A stretch of 54,835 nucleotides of DNA. It comes from Acidobacteriota bacterium (lineage in GTDB: Bacteria > Acidobacteriota > Terriglobia > Acidiferrales > UBA7541). The DNA is taken from NCBI GenBank assembly GCA_003225315.1, contig QHZD01000036.1, positions 1 through 54,835 on the forward strand, written 5' to 3'. The translations under genes and the position numbers were made by a program. Every line of letters begins with the position of its first letter. Within the stretch, counting starts at the first letter, position 1. The notes beneath the pieces were generated by a model that ran no database searches, was not told the origin of the DNA, and saw only the letters and a program-made list of their open reading frames with translations. Shown here one piece after another: positions 35,837-43,627 of the stretch.

Positions 35837-37051
35837 GTGACCACCCGCAGGCTCTATTACGACGACGCTTTTGAAAAAGAATTCACCGCGCGGGTCGTAC
35901 ACTGCGAAGTGCTGCCGCCGGATGTGAGCGCGGGGATCACAGGAACGGTCTGGGGGCTGCTGCTGGATCGCACGGCGTTCTACCCTACGTCGGGTGGACA
36001 GCCGAACGATTTGGGTAAAATCGGCGATGCAAATGTTCTCGACGTGTGCGATGAAGGCGACGAGATTCTGCACGTAGTCGATCGCAAGCCATCGAGTCCG
36101 GACGTAAACGGCTGCATCCATTGGCCGCGGCGCTTCGATCACATGCAACAACACACTGGGCAGCATCTGCTGTCGGCCATGTTTCAGGAGCGCTTCGGCT
36201 TGCCCACGGTTTCCTTCCATCTCGGCACGGAAATGTGCACGATTGACCTGCGTGGCCCCGAACCTACCGAGGAAATCCTGGAAGGCGCCGAACGCGCCGC
36301 GAATAGAATTATTTTTAAAGATCGCCCCGTCAATGTCCGTTACGGAACTGCGGACCAACTGGCGCAGCAGGGCGTTCGCAAAGAAGTGGACCGCGAAGGC
36401 ATCCTGCGTGCCATCGAAATCGAAGGCGCCGATTTGCAGCCGTGCGGCGGAACGCACGTGAAAAGCACAGGCCAGATTGGCGTCGTATTGGTACGCCGCT
36501 GCACTAAGGTGCGCCAGGATTGGCGCGTGGAATTTGTGTGCGGCGGCCGGGCGGAGCGCGTCGCGCGGCATGATTTCGAGTCGCTGCGGCAGACCGCCGA
36601 AAAACTGAGCAGCGCTCCCGAAGACGCGGTGTCCGCGGCCTCGCGGGTGGTGGCGGAACGCGACGCCAACTTCAAACTGGTCCGAGCTCTGCAAGAACGA
36701 CTAGCGCAAGCCGAGGCTACGCTTGCGTTGCAGACAGTGTCGCACGGCGCCAATAGCTCTCTTGTTTTCTCTCGAATCTTCGAGGGTGTTTCAGCGGATT
36801 ACCTGGGCTTTTTTGCGACCGCATTCGCAAAATCCGAGAAGGCGATTGCGCTCTTGGGCACAGTTGAGGGTGGCCACTTGCTCTTTGCGCAGCATCCTTC
36901 CGCCGGAAAGGACATGAACTCCCTCCTCAAACAAGTCCTGGAAAAGGCTGGCGGGAAGGGCGGCGGAACGCGCGACTTTGCCCGCGGCCGCTTGAATGAG
37001 GGAGCTTCCCCGGAGCGAGCGCTCTCGGTTGCCAAAGAAATGCTGGGCTAG
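35837..37051 (+). CDS. AlaX-type alanyl-tRNA editing protein with DHHA1 domain
   Basis: A 404-residue protein related to the editing half of alanyl-tRNA synthetase. It has AFYPTSGGQPND (second-domain box), the zinc motif HTGQH and the later zinc motif CGGTH, then a coiled segment (about residues 250-300) and a DHHA1-type C-terminal domain (GGKGGGTRDFARG). No synthetase domain is present, so it acts in trans, removing Ser or Gly from mischarged tRNA-Ala (AlaX-L type). The start is GTG 35837. The stop overlaps the end of the convergent OlsB-like gene by 4 bases. Confidence 0.9.
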   Translation: MTTRRLYYDDAFEKEFTARVVHCEVLPPDVSAGITGTVWGLLLDRTAFYPTSGGQPNDLGKIGDANVLDVCDEGDEILHVVDRKPSSPDVNGCIHWPRRFDHMQQHTGQHLLSAMFQERFGLPTVSFHLGTEMCTIDLRGPEPTEEILEGAERAANRIIFKDRPVNVRYGTADQLAQQGVRKEVDREGILRAIEIEGADLQPCGGTHVKSTGQIGVVLVRRCTKVRQDWRVEFVCGGRAERVARHDFESLRQTAEKLSSAPEDAVSAASRVVAERDANFKLVRALQERLAQAEATLALQTVSHGANSSLVFSRIFEGVSADYLGFFATAFAKSEKAIALLGTVEGGHLLFAQHPSAGKDMNSLLKQVLEKAGGKGGGTRDFARGRLNEGASPERALSVAKEMLG

Positions 37052-37776
37052 AAGAATCGCTTGCGCACGCGATCCGGCAGCGCTTGGAGATCCACTAACG
37101 TCAAGAAGTCGATGGTCTTGAATTCCCGGTCAATCGCAAGTGGCCCGCAAACTCGCGCGGAAATATCCAGATAGGCTTGGAACAGCCGCGGCGGACGCGG
37201 AGGCTGCGCCTGGGCTCCGCTTGGCTTGCAGCGGCGGCCTTCGACTGGAAGGGTTCTCAGCGATGGCGCCACGAAATATTTTTCCCGCAACGACTCGTAG
37301 AGCGCGATTCCCTCATTTTCATCCTGAGACGACAGGGAACTGCACCCAATCAGGTAGCGGGCCCCGCAACTCCGCGCGTACCTTACGATTCCTTTCCAAA
37401 GCATGTGCAGAACGCTGGTGTTGCGATACTGCTCATGGACGCAGGCCCTTCCCAGCTCCAGGACTTCGCTGCGCATCGGTTCGAAAGGGCTGAAATCGAA
37501 GAATTGCTCGCCGTAGTAGCCCAGGTTGCCCTTGGCGCGATACCCGGTTTGCATGCGGTAGGTCAAGTGGTCGCAGACAAAATCGAAGCGGTCGCGGTCG
37601 AGGCCCCATAGGGAAGAGCCGTCGAGCCCTTCCCCAAGCTCGCAATTGAAAACCAAATAGCGCAGACGCTGGCATTCGATGACGTCTTCGAGTGTTTGCG
37701 CCATCCGCACATGGAAGTGGCCGGTGGCGGCCAGTGGATTTCCGCAGTCGTGCACCAGGACAGCGGTCGTTGGCAT
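37048..37776 (-). CDS. OlsB-like GNAT acyltransferase
   Basis: 242 residues. VRMAQTLEDVIECQRLRYLVFNCELGEGLDGSSLWGLDRDRFDFVCDHL and ANLGYY-like NLGYYGEQFFDFSPFEP, ELGRACVHEQYRN and YLIGCSSLSSQD follow the pattern of L-ornithine N-alpha-acyltransferase (hemolysin-like GNAT), the first enzyme of ornithine lipid synthesis. It uses acyl-ACP. Between CDHL and YRMQTG about a dozen residues usual in the family (a strand and turn of the GNAT core) seem missing, so activity is uncertain. No OlsA partner is adjacent. Confidence 0.72.
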   Translation of the reverse strand: MPTTAVLVHDCGNPLAATGHFHVRMAQTLEDVIECQRLRYLVFNCELGEGLDGSSLWGLDRDRFDFVCDHLTYRMQTGYRAKGNLGYYGEQFFDFSPFEPMRSEVLELGRACVHEQYRNTSVLHMLWKGIVRYARSCGARYLIGCSSLSSQDENEGIALYESLREKYFVAPSLRTLPVEGRRCKPSGAQAQPPRPPRLFQAYLDISARVCGPLAIDREFKTIDFLTLVDLQALPDRVRKRFF

Positions 37777-37868
37777 GCTTGAAGTTTCGAACGAGCTACG
37801 TTACGGCCATGTTTCAGGAGTGTGATTTGGATGTTTCCGGGGGTAACCGATGAGATACACAAAGGGGC

Positions 37869-40800
37869 TCAGCGTGCCGCGGCCATCGAGAGGATTCCTG
37901 GCCTTTCCTCCGGCGGCAAGGCAACGCCGTCGCGAAAAGCGACAAATCTTCCGGAAGTGGCCGACACGCGCTCGCCTGGAACCAGAATGCCCACCAGGTT
38001 AAGCGGGTCGGCGGCAGAAACTGTGATGGTTTCGCCCGAGGGCGGAAGGTCGTGCAGCGCGCGGAGCGATTCCACCGCCACAGGCAGAGCGAATTGTTCC
38101 CCAAGAAAGCCGCTGACAAATCTTCCGCCGCGGACTTCGCCGCGATCCTCCAGGCGCCGCAAAGTGATCAGCAGTTCACGCCAAGAGGGAAGCAAGGTCT
38201 CCCGCACGAGCACGTCGCGGAAGAACAGGCCATAACGACGCAACAGCATCCAGCAGGTAGCCTCCACAGCACGCGGGCGATCGACGGCGTCGTCGGAATA
38301 CAGCAGCGACCAACGCCCCGCGCAATGCCGGGGACGCGCGCTTCGGCCCCTTCCGTGTCCGGCGCGACGCTTGGGATCGATGAGGGCGCGCAGATTGTCG
38401 AAGCCATCCGCGGTCAGGAGGCCTGCGGCGACAAGCTCCCAAAGCGCGGTTTCCACTTCGGTTTTTAGCTTGCCAGTGCCGCGCACGATATCTGTGAAAA
38501 ACGACGCGCCATGGCGGTGCAGAAACTGGGCGACGTCCTGCGCATCGGGACTCAAGCCACGGGTTGCTTCCTCGCCTGCCTCGCGCCGCGGGGTCACCCA
38601 GTCGGCATCTTCGCGCACGAAGAATGTGATGGGTACAACGCTGGTGGGCACGACGCGCCGTTTGCCTGGAACCGCTAGATCGAGGATCGCCGGATGAGGA
38701 GAGAGCCTGCCCCAGCCGACAGCGCCCGTGAGGCTAAGCTGGTCGAGCGTCTTTGGGTCATATGCACTGATGCGGCGCGCCAGGAGGCTTCGCTCCCAGG
38801 CATTCGCGGGCGCTTCGAAACCTTGGAGCTGCTGCAGCGCCTCCAGCGTTCCGCGTTCGCCTAGAAGTTGCGTGCCCGGAGCTACATGCTGCCAGCGCAA
38901 AAGCCACCGCATGAACTCCGCCGGGGTCACAGGTTCAATCTGTTTTCGCAGCGAGCCTAGTGTCAGTCGATGGATACGCGCCAAGAGCCGCCTATCGCAC
39001 CATTCGGTTTCACTGTTGTCAGGTTGCGCGAAGCGACCCCGTAGAACAGCCCCGCTCGCCTCCATTCTTAAAAAAGTTTTCTCGATATCAGCGGCGGGAA
39101 CTTGCAGAGTCTCGCCTAACTCGCCGGCCGTCACCGGACCGCAGTGCGCCATCCAACCTGCGGCCAGAGCCAACAGGGCATCTTCGCGGGAAGCGGTGTT
39201 CGAACCGATCTCCGGCAGGGGAGACGCAAAGCGCGCGTCAGGGAAAATCAACGCGAAATCCCTGGCCCGTTCCGCGCTCACCCAATACTTCAATTCACCC
39301 ACGTGAGCGAGTGTGGCGCGACGCGCGGAGGCAATCTGCACATGAAATTCGGCCCACGCCGGGAAGGACTCCTGCAGCTTCCGGCGCAAGTGACCATTTT
39401 CTGACCGCCCCGAATCTGTCGGCTCAGGCAGCGCGACCAGAGTTAGCAGGGCATCGTGCAGTTCCTCCGCATCCCGAACATCAGGCCAGGCTTCGTCACA
39501 GACCTCGGCGATTGCCGCAGGGTCCAGACGGCCAACTTCAGACAAGACTGCATCGGGGAGGGCGCGGCGCATTTCCACGGCGCGGGCGCGACGCTCTTCG
39601 AGTGGAGCATCGTCGAGATAGGCGTACGGATTGGCGTTGAGAATCTCGTGTGAAAACGCTGAGGGCACGGGCGTGTCCACGGCAAGGCAGCGAATTCGGC
39701 CTTCGACAATATCGCCCAACACTCTCTGAAAACCGTCAAAGTCCATCGCTTCGGTCAGAACGTCTTTCATCACCTCCCGGATCAACGGATGGTCCGGGAT
39801 GGTAATGGGGCCCGAAATATTCTCCTGGCAGGCTTGCGCTTCCGGAAAAACCGCCGCGAGCAAATCATCCGAGCGCATACGTTGAATGGGCGGCGGAACT
39901 TTTCTCCCGTTTCGAAAACGCACCAAAGCCAGCGCGCGTCCCGCGTCCCAACGCCAGCGCGATGTGAATAATGGAGACGCGAGCGCCGCCTGCTCCAGGA
40001 CTTCCCGTGACGATGCTGGACGGAGAAAATGAAAAACGTCAGCCAGAGGGAAACTGTGCTGCTCGGTCAGCGAAATATTCAGCCCATTGTCAGTGGCGGC
40101 GGCCTGCAGTTCGAAATTAAACGAACGACAGAAGCGCTTTCGCAGCGCCAGTCCCCAAGCCTTGTTGATTCGAGCGCCGAACGGGGCATGAATGATGAGC
40201 TGCATGCCGCCGCTTTCATCGAAGAAACGTTCAGCGATCACGGTGGTCTGCGTGGGCACGGCGCTCAGAACGGCGCGCCCAGCCACAACATATTCGACCG
40301 CTTGCTTGGCCCCAGCATCGTCAAGTCCACATTCGCTCTTGAGCCATTTCACCGCCGCGGAAACCTCCGCCGACTGCTGTGGCGTGTCTCCCGGCATGGC
40401 AGCCGACGTGAGCGAGCTGATTCTTTCGCGCAACTCAGCAAGGTGTGCGGAGAGCTCGGACGTGCGCCCCGGCGCCTCGCCGCGCCAGAACGGAACATTG
40501 GGCGGAGCGCCCTGCGCGTCTTCGACCAAGATACGGCCGGACTCCACGCGCCTGATCCGCCAGGAGGAGTTGCCGAGCAGGATGATATCGCCCGCGAGGC
40601 TTTCCACTGCAAAGTCTTCGTCGACGGTGCCAACCAAAGCGCCTTCCGGTTGAGCAAGAACAGCGTAGAGCGCATTGTCCGGGATTGCGCCACCGCTGGT
40701 GATGGCGGTCAGCCGGCTGCCTCTGCGTCCGCGGACACGCCCATTCACGCGGTCTCGGTGCAAGTAGGCGGCGTAACGCCCCCGGCTACCGGCGATGCCC

Positions 40801-42203
40801 TCGGAAAGCATTTCGACGATAGCGTCGAAAGCGGCGCGCGCCAGGTTTTTATAGGGATAAGCGCGGCGAACGATTTGAAAGAGGTGATCCTCGCCCCAGT
40901 CCTCAGCGGCGCACATGGCTACAACCTGCTGGGCCAATATGTCCATCGGCGCATCGGGAATCTCGATATGATCCAACTCACCCTGGCGAATCGCTCTGAC
41001 GAGTGCTGCGCTTTCGAGCAATTCGTCGCGAGTCGTGGCGAAGATGCGGCCCTTGGGAACGGCGCCGCGCCAGTGGCCAGCCCGTCCGATGCGCTGCAGC
41101 GCAACACTTATGGACCGTGGAGAGCCAATCTGGCAGACGAGGTCAATCGAGCCAATGTCGATCCCTAGTTCAAGGGACGCAGTGGCAACCAGGGCGCACA
41201 CTTTCCCCGCCTTCAGTCTCTTTTCCGCCGCCAGCCGCAGCCCGCGCGACAGGCTTCCGTGGTGCGTGCCTACGGCCTCTTTTCCCAGACGCTCTCCCAA
41301 ATGAAGCGCCACGCGTTCCGCCAGGCGACGCGTGTTCACAAAGACCAGCGTGGAGCGATGCTGCGTTGCCAGTTCCGCGATGCGGTTGTAGATTTCGTCC
41401 CACATCTCGTTTGTAGTAATGGGTCCGAGCTCGCTGCGAGGCACCTCGATGGCCAGGTCCATCTCTCGCCGGAGACCTATCTGCACGATCTGCGGATCGG
41501 GACGATCGGCGCCAGACAAGAAGCGCGCCACAACTTCGATGGGTTTCTGAGTAGCGGAAAGACCGATGCGCACAGGGCGGCTGCCGGTCAGAAATTCCAA
41601 ACGCTCCAGGGAAAGCGCCAGGTGCGCGCCGCGCTTGTCGTCGGCAACGGCGTGGATTTCGTCGACGATAACCGTCTTAACGTCGCGTAGGATTTCGCGG
41701 CTCTTCTCGGCAGTCAGCAGGATGTAGAGAGATTCGGGCGTAGTGACCAGAATATGCGGGGGGCGAGCCAGCATGGCGCGACGCTCGTGAGCCGGGGTAT
41801 CGCCGGTGCGTACTGCCGTGCGAATTTCCGGCATGAGTATCCCGCGATTTCCAGCCAGCGCCCTGATTTCACCAAGGGGAATCTCCAAGTTGGTGCGAAT
41901 GTCGTTGCCGAGAGCCTTCAGGGGAGAAACGTACAGAACTTCCATGCGATCCACTAGCTCGCCGTTCAGCGCTTTGCGCACCAAGCCATCGATGCAAGCC
42001 AGGAATGCTGCCAGAGTTTTCCCGGAACCCGTGGGGGCAGAGATAAGCGTAGTCCTGCCAGCAAGAATATGCGGCCAACCTTGCTCTTGCGGTTCCGTGG
42101 GCGTGCCGAACCGGCCGATGAACCAATCGCGAACGAGAGGGTGGGCCCATGCGACCCCAAGACAAGCGCTGTGTGAATTGGTGGCGTTCACGGCGAGGTT
42201 CAA
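37869..42203 (-). CDS. lhr: Lhr-type ATP-dependent helicase
   Basis: 1444 residues, the size of full bacterial Lhr. The N-terminal core (about residues 1-880) has Walker A APTGSGKTLAAFL, the DEIH box (VDEIHAVADDKRG), GLSATQKPIEVVARFL, VNTRRLAERVALHLGE, LELGIDIGSIDLVCQIGSPRSI and QRIGRAGH. A winged-helix and Lhr-specific domain (YAVLAQPEGALVGTVDEDFAVE) follow. The long C-terminal part (WTPRREAGEEATRGLS, RYGLFFRDVLVRE, WRELLITLRRLEDRGEVRGGRFV) forms the tetramerising extension. The enzyme unwinds DNA-RNA hybrids from the 3' side and is linked to DNA crosslink repair. It stands alone, reading away from the tRNA-like sequences. Confidence 0.93.
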   Translation of the reverse strand: MNLAVNATNSHSACLGVAWAHPLVRDWFIGRFGTPTEPQEQGWPHILAGRTTLISAPTGSGKTLAAFLACIDGLVRKALNGELVDRMEVLYVSPLKALGNDIRTNLEIPLGEIRALAGNRGILMPEIRTAVRTGDTPAHERRAMLARPPHILVTTPESLYILLTAEKSREILRDVKTVIVDEIHAVADDKRGAHLALSLERLEFLTGSRPVRIGLSATQKPIEVVARFLSGADRPDPQIVQIGLRREMDLAIEVPRSELGPITTNEMWDEIYNRIAELATQHRSTLVFVNTRRLAERVALHLGERLGKEAVGTHHGSLSRGLRLAAEKRLKAGKVCALVATASLELGIDIGSIDLVCQIGSPRSISVALQRIGRAGHWRGAVPKGRIFATTRDELLESAALVRAIRQGELDHIEIPDAPMDILAQQVVAMCAAEDWGEDHLFQIVRRAYPYKNLARAAFDAIVEMLSEGIAGSRGRYAAYLHRDRVNGRVRGRRGSRLTAITSGGAIPDNALYAVLAQPEGALVGTVDEDFAVESLAGDIILLGNSSWRIRRVESGRILVEDAQGAPPNVPFWRGEAPGRTSELSAHLAELRERISSLTSAAMPGDTPQQSAEVSAAVKWLKSECGLDDAGAKQAVEYVVAGRAVLSAVPTQTTVIAERFFDESGGMQLIIHAPFGARINKAWGLALRKRFCRSFNFELQAAATDNGLNISLTEQHSFPLADVFHFLRPASSREVLEQAALASPLFTSRWRWDAGRALALVRFRNGRKVPPPIQRMRSDDLLAAVFPEAQACQENISGPITIPDHPLIREVMKDVLTEAMDFDGFQRVLGDIVEGRIRCLAVDTPVPSAFSHEILNANPYAYLDDAPLEERRARAVEMRRALPDAVLSEVGRLDPAAIAEVCDEAWPDVRDAEELHDALLTLVALPEPTDSGRSENGHLRRKLQESFPAWAEFHVQIASARRATLAHVGELKYWVSAERARDFALIFPDARFASPLPEIGSNTASREDALLALAAGWMAHCGPVTAGELGETLQVPAADIEKTFLRMEASGAVLRGRFAQPDNSETEWCDRRLLARIHRLTLGSLRKQIEPVTPAEFMRWLLRWQHVAPGTQLLGERGTLEALQQLQGFEAPANAWERSLLARRISAYDPKTLDQLSLTGAVGWGRLSPHPAILDLAVPGKRRVVPTSVVPITFFVREDADWVTPRREAGEEATRGLSPDAQDVAQFLHRHGASFFTDIVRGTGKLKTEVETALWELVAAGLLTADGFDNLRALIDPKRRAGHGRGRSARPRHCAGRWSLLYSDDAVDRPRAVEATCWMLLRRYGLFFRDVLVRETLLPSWRELLITLRRLEDRGEVRGGRFVSGFLGEQFALPVAVESLRALHDLPPSGETITVSAADPLNLVGILVPGERVSATSGRFVAFRDGVALPPEERPGILSMAAAR

Positions 42204-42243
42204 ATTATAAGCGAATTAGACAGGTGGTTACAAAAGGGGGCGT

Positions 42244-42335
42244 AAGTCAAGGAATAATGGTGGACGAGAAGGGATTCGGAACCGTCGGCCTGTCCGTAGC
42301 ACCGGACCGCTCTTGCGCCTCAGGAGCGCGCGGGT
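42244..42335 (-). pseudogene. decayed tRNA-like sequence
   Basis: On the minus strand the 3' end reads CTCGTCCACCA, identical to the end of the tRNA-like sequence 100 bp away. A T arm with one extra base (GGTTCCGAAT), a hairpin GTCCG/CGGAC that could be an anticodon arm or a class II variable arm, and a CTGAGGC loop (Leu-GAG-like) lie upstream. No cloverleaf can be closed. I regard it as a relic. Confidence 0.35.
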
Positions 42336-42348
42336 TGTGAGTGGAATT

Positions 42349-42424
42349 TGGTGGACGAGAGGGGATTCGAACCCCCGGCCTCCTCGTTGCGAACGAGGTC
42401 TATCCTAAGCTAAGGCGCGGTGCC
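42349..42424 (-). tRNA. tRNA-Ala(CGC)-like, 5' half degenerate
   Basis: The 3' half is sound: anticodon arm CCTCG-TTCGCAA-CGAGG (anticodon CGC), T arm GGGGG-TTCGAAT-CCCCT, acceptor strand CTCGTCC, discriminator A and an encoded CCA. The 5' half is not: the expected GGACGAG acceptor strand is absent (GGCACCG instead) and the D arm is short (AGCTTAGGATAGAC). It may be a pseudogene or a tRNA damaged at its 5' side. Its loop matches tRNA-Ala(CGC) of other bacteria. Confidence 0.45.
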
Positions 42425-42626
42425 ACAATCACTTAGCTTTCGCGGCGAGGTCGTTAGATGGGCGACTTGGGCTACCGTGCAAATGGTGGGTCCGACTGCT
42501 CTACGGCTTGCGAATTCAGCAGGGGTAATCACGCTCGCTCCTGCTCGCGAGGCAGGCGCCGTCGGGGCCGGCGGTATGAGACTCTCGGTGATGGATGGGG
42601 GACACGATTTCCGGATTCTGCGGGGA

Positions 42627-42911
42627 CCGGAGCGAGCCCGCCTGCGCGCAGTAGCAACACTCGGAGATCAAAGCCACCGGACGGCAAAAGCGATTGCATG
42701 GGTCACGGCGAACTACGCCAAGCCTTTGCTCGTGGAAGAACTCGCACAGCTTGCCGGCATGGGCGTATCCACCCTGCATCATCATTTCCGAATGCCCACT
42801 TCGATAAGTCCGCTTCAGTATCAGAAACAACTCCGGCTTCAATGCGCACGGAGCCTGATGCTGAACAATGGTCTTGATGCCGCCAGCGCGGCTTTTGAAA
42901 GCGCCGCCTGA
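42627..42911 (+). pseudogene. AraC-family regulator remnant
   Basis: Within an open frame that starts at 42420, residues from about 65 on read RILRGPERARLRAVATLGDQSHRTAKAIAWVTANYAKPLLVEELAQLAGMGVSTLHHHFR, followed by SPLQYQKQLRLQCARSLML and GLDAASAAF. This is the first helix-turn-helix and the linker of an AraC regulator whose N-terminal domain is of the AraC_N type. Upstream residues do not resemble that domain. The frame stops where the second helix-turn-helix (usually GYESPSQFSREY) should follow. It is a fragment truncated on both sides, next to a damaged tRNA. Confidence 0.65.
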
Positions 42912-42954
42912 GTTTTTTTGAGCCTCGTTTGCTAAAACTGCGATCACGTGCGCG

Positions 42955-43580
42955 TCATTGCGAAGAATCAGCAGTTGTTTGATCCGCGGAACGCCTCTCC
43001 CAGGGCGGAGGAACCTTCACCGAGGCCATGCCCGCCGCCCTTGCCGCCGCAATTCCCATCTCGCCGTCCTCGAAGACTAAGCAAGACTGGGGTTTAACTC
43101 CTAGTCGTGCAGCCGCGAGTAGAAAGGGCTCGGGATCGGGCTTTCCTTTTTTGTAGTCTCCGGCACAAATCAAAATCTCAAATTTCTCGGCCAGTCCCAA
43201 TGATCTTAGTGAGGCTGTCACCGAGTCCCGCGTGCTTCCGGAGACCACAGCAAAAGGAATGAGGCCATAATTAGTATTGATGTGCTCCAGCACTTCCGGC
43301 ACAGCCTTCAGGTCCGGAAGGGACTGGAAATAGATCTCTTCTTTCCTTGCACCACGTCTTCAACCGGCATTTTCAGACCGTGTTTTTCGTTCAGCATTCT
43401 TACTATTTCGGTGACCGAGAATCCTGCCCACTCGTAAAAGAGGCTTTCCGTAAAATCACAATTCCATGGTGCTAGGGCGTTTCTCCAAGCGATATAGTGT
43501 AAGGGCATAGAATCTGCAATGGTGCCGTCGCAGTCGAAAATATAGGCCTGGAATTTCCCTTCTGGCAGGGAGAAAGTCAA
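42955..43580 (-). pseudogene. HAD-IA phosphatase, frameshifted
   Basis: Two adjacent frames make one protein of about 208 residues. The first (43580-43308) has the HAD nucleophile motif FDCDGTIADSM and the cap start WRNALAPW. The second (ending 42955) has VVSGSTRDSV (motif II), KGKPDPEPF (motif III Lys) and VFEDGEMGIAAARAAGM (motif IV). Around 43335-43346, a purine-rich AAGAAGAG on the minus strand, dropping to another frame restores KEIYFQSLPDLKAVPEVL. A one-base indel, real or a sequencing error, therefore breaks a beta-phosphoglucomutase-like HAD. It follows the GH78 gene by 47 bp. Confidence 0.8.
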
Positions 43581-43627
43581 TTTGTTTGGGCTCCTTGAGT
43601 TGGTGAACGCTACAGGGACGGCTGGTC

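Noticed and set aside
35282-36694. Long minus-strand open frame (about 470 codons)
   Set aside because: It is antisense to threonine synthase and the alanyl-tRNA editing gene, both of which have conserved catalytic motifs.
40029-41168. Long plus-strand open frame (about 379 codons) inside lhr
   Set aside because: It is antisense to the helicase core, whose motifs are intact.
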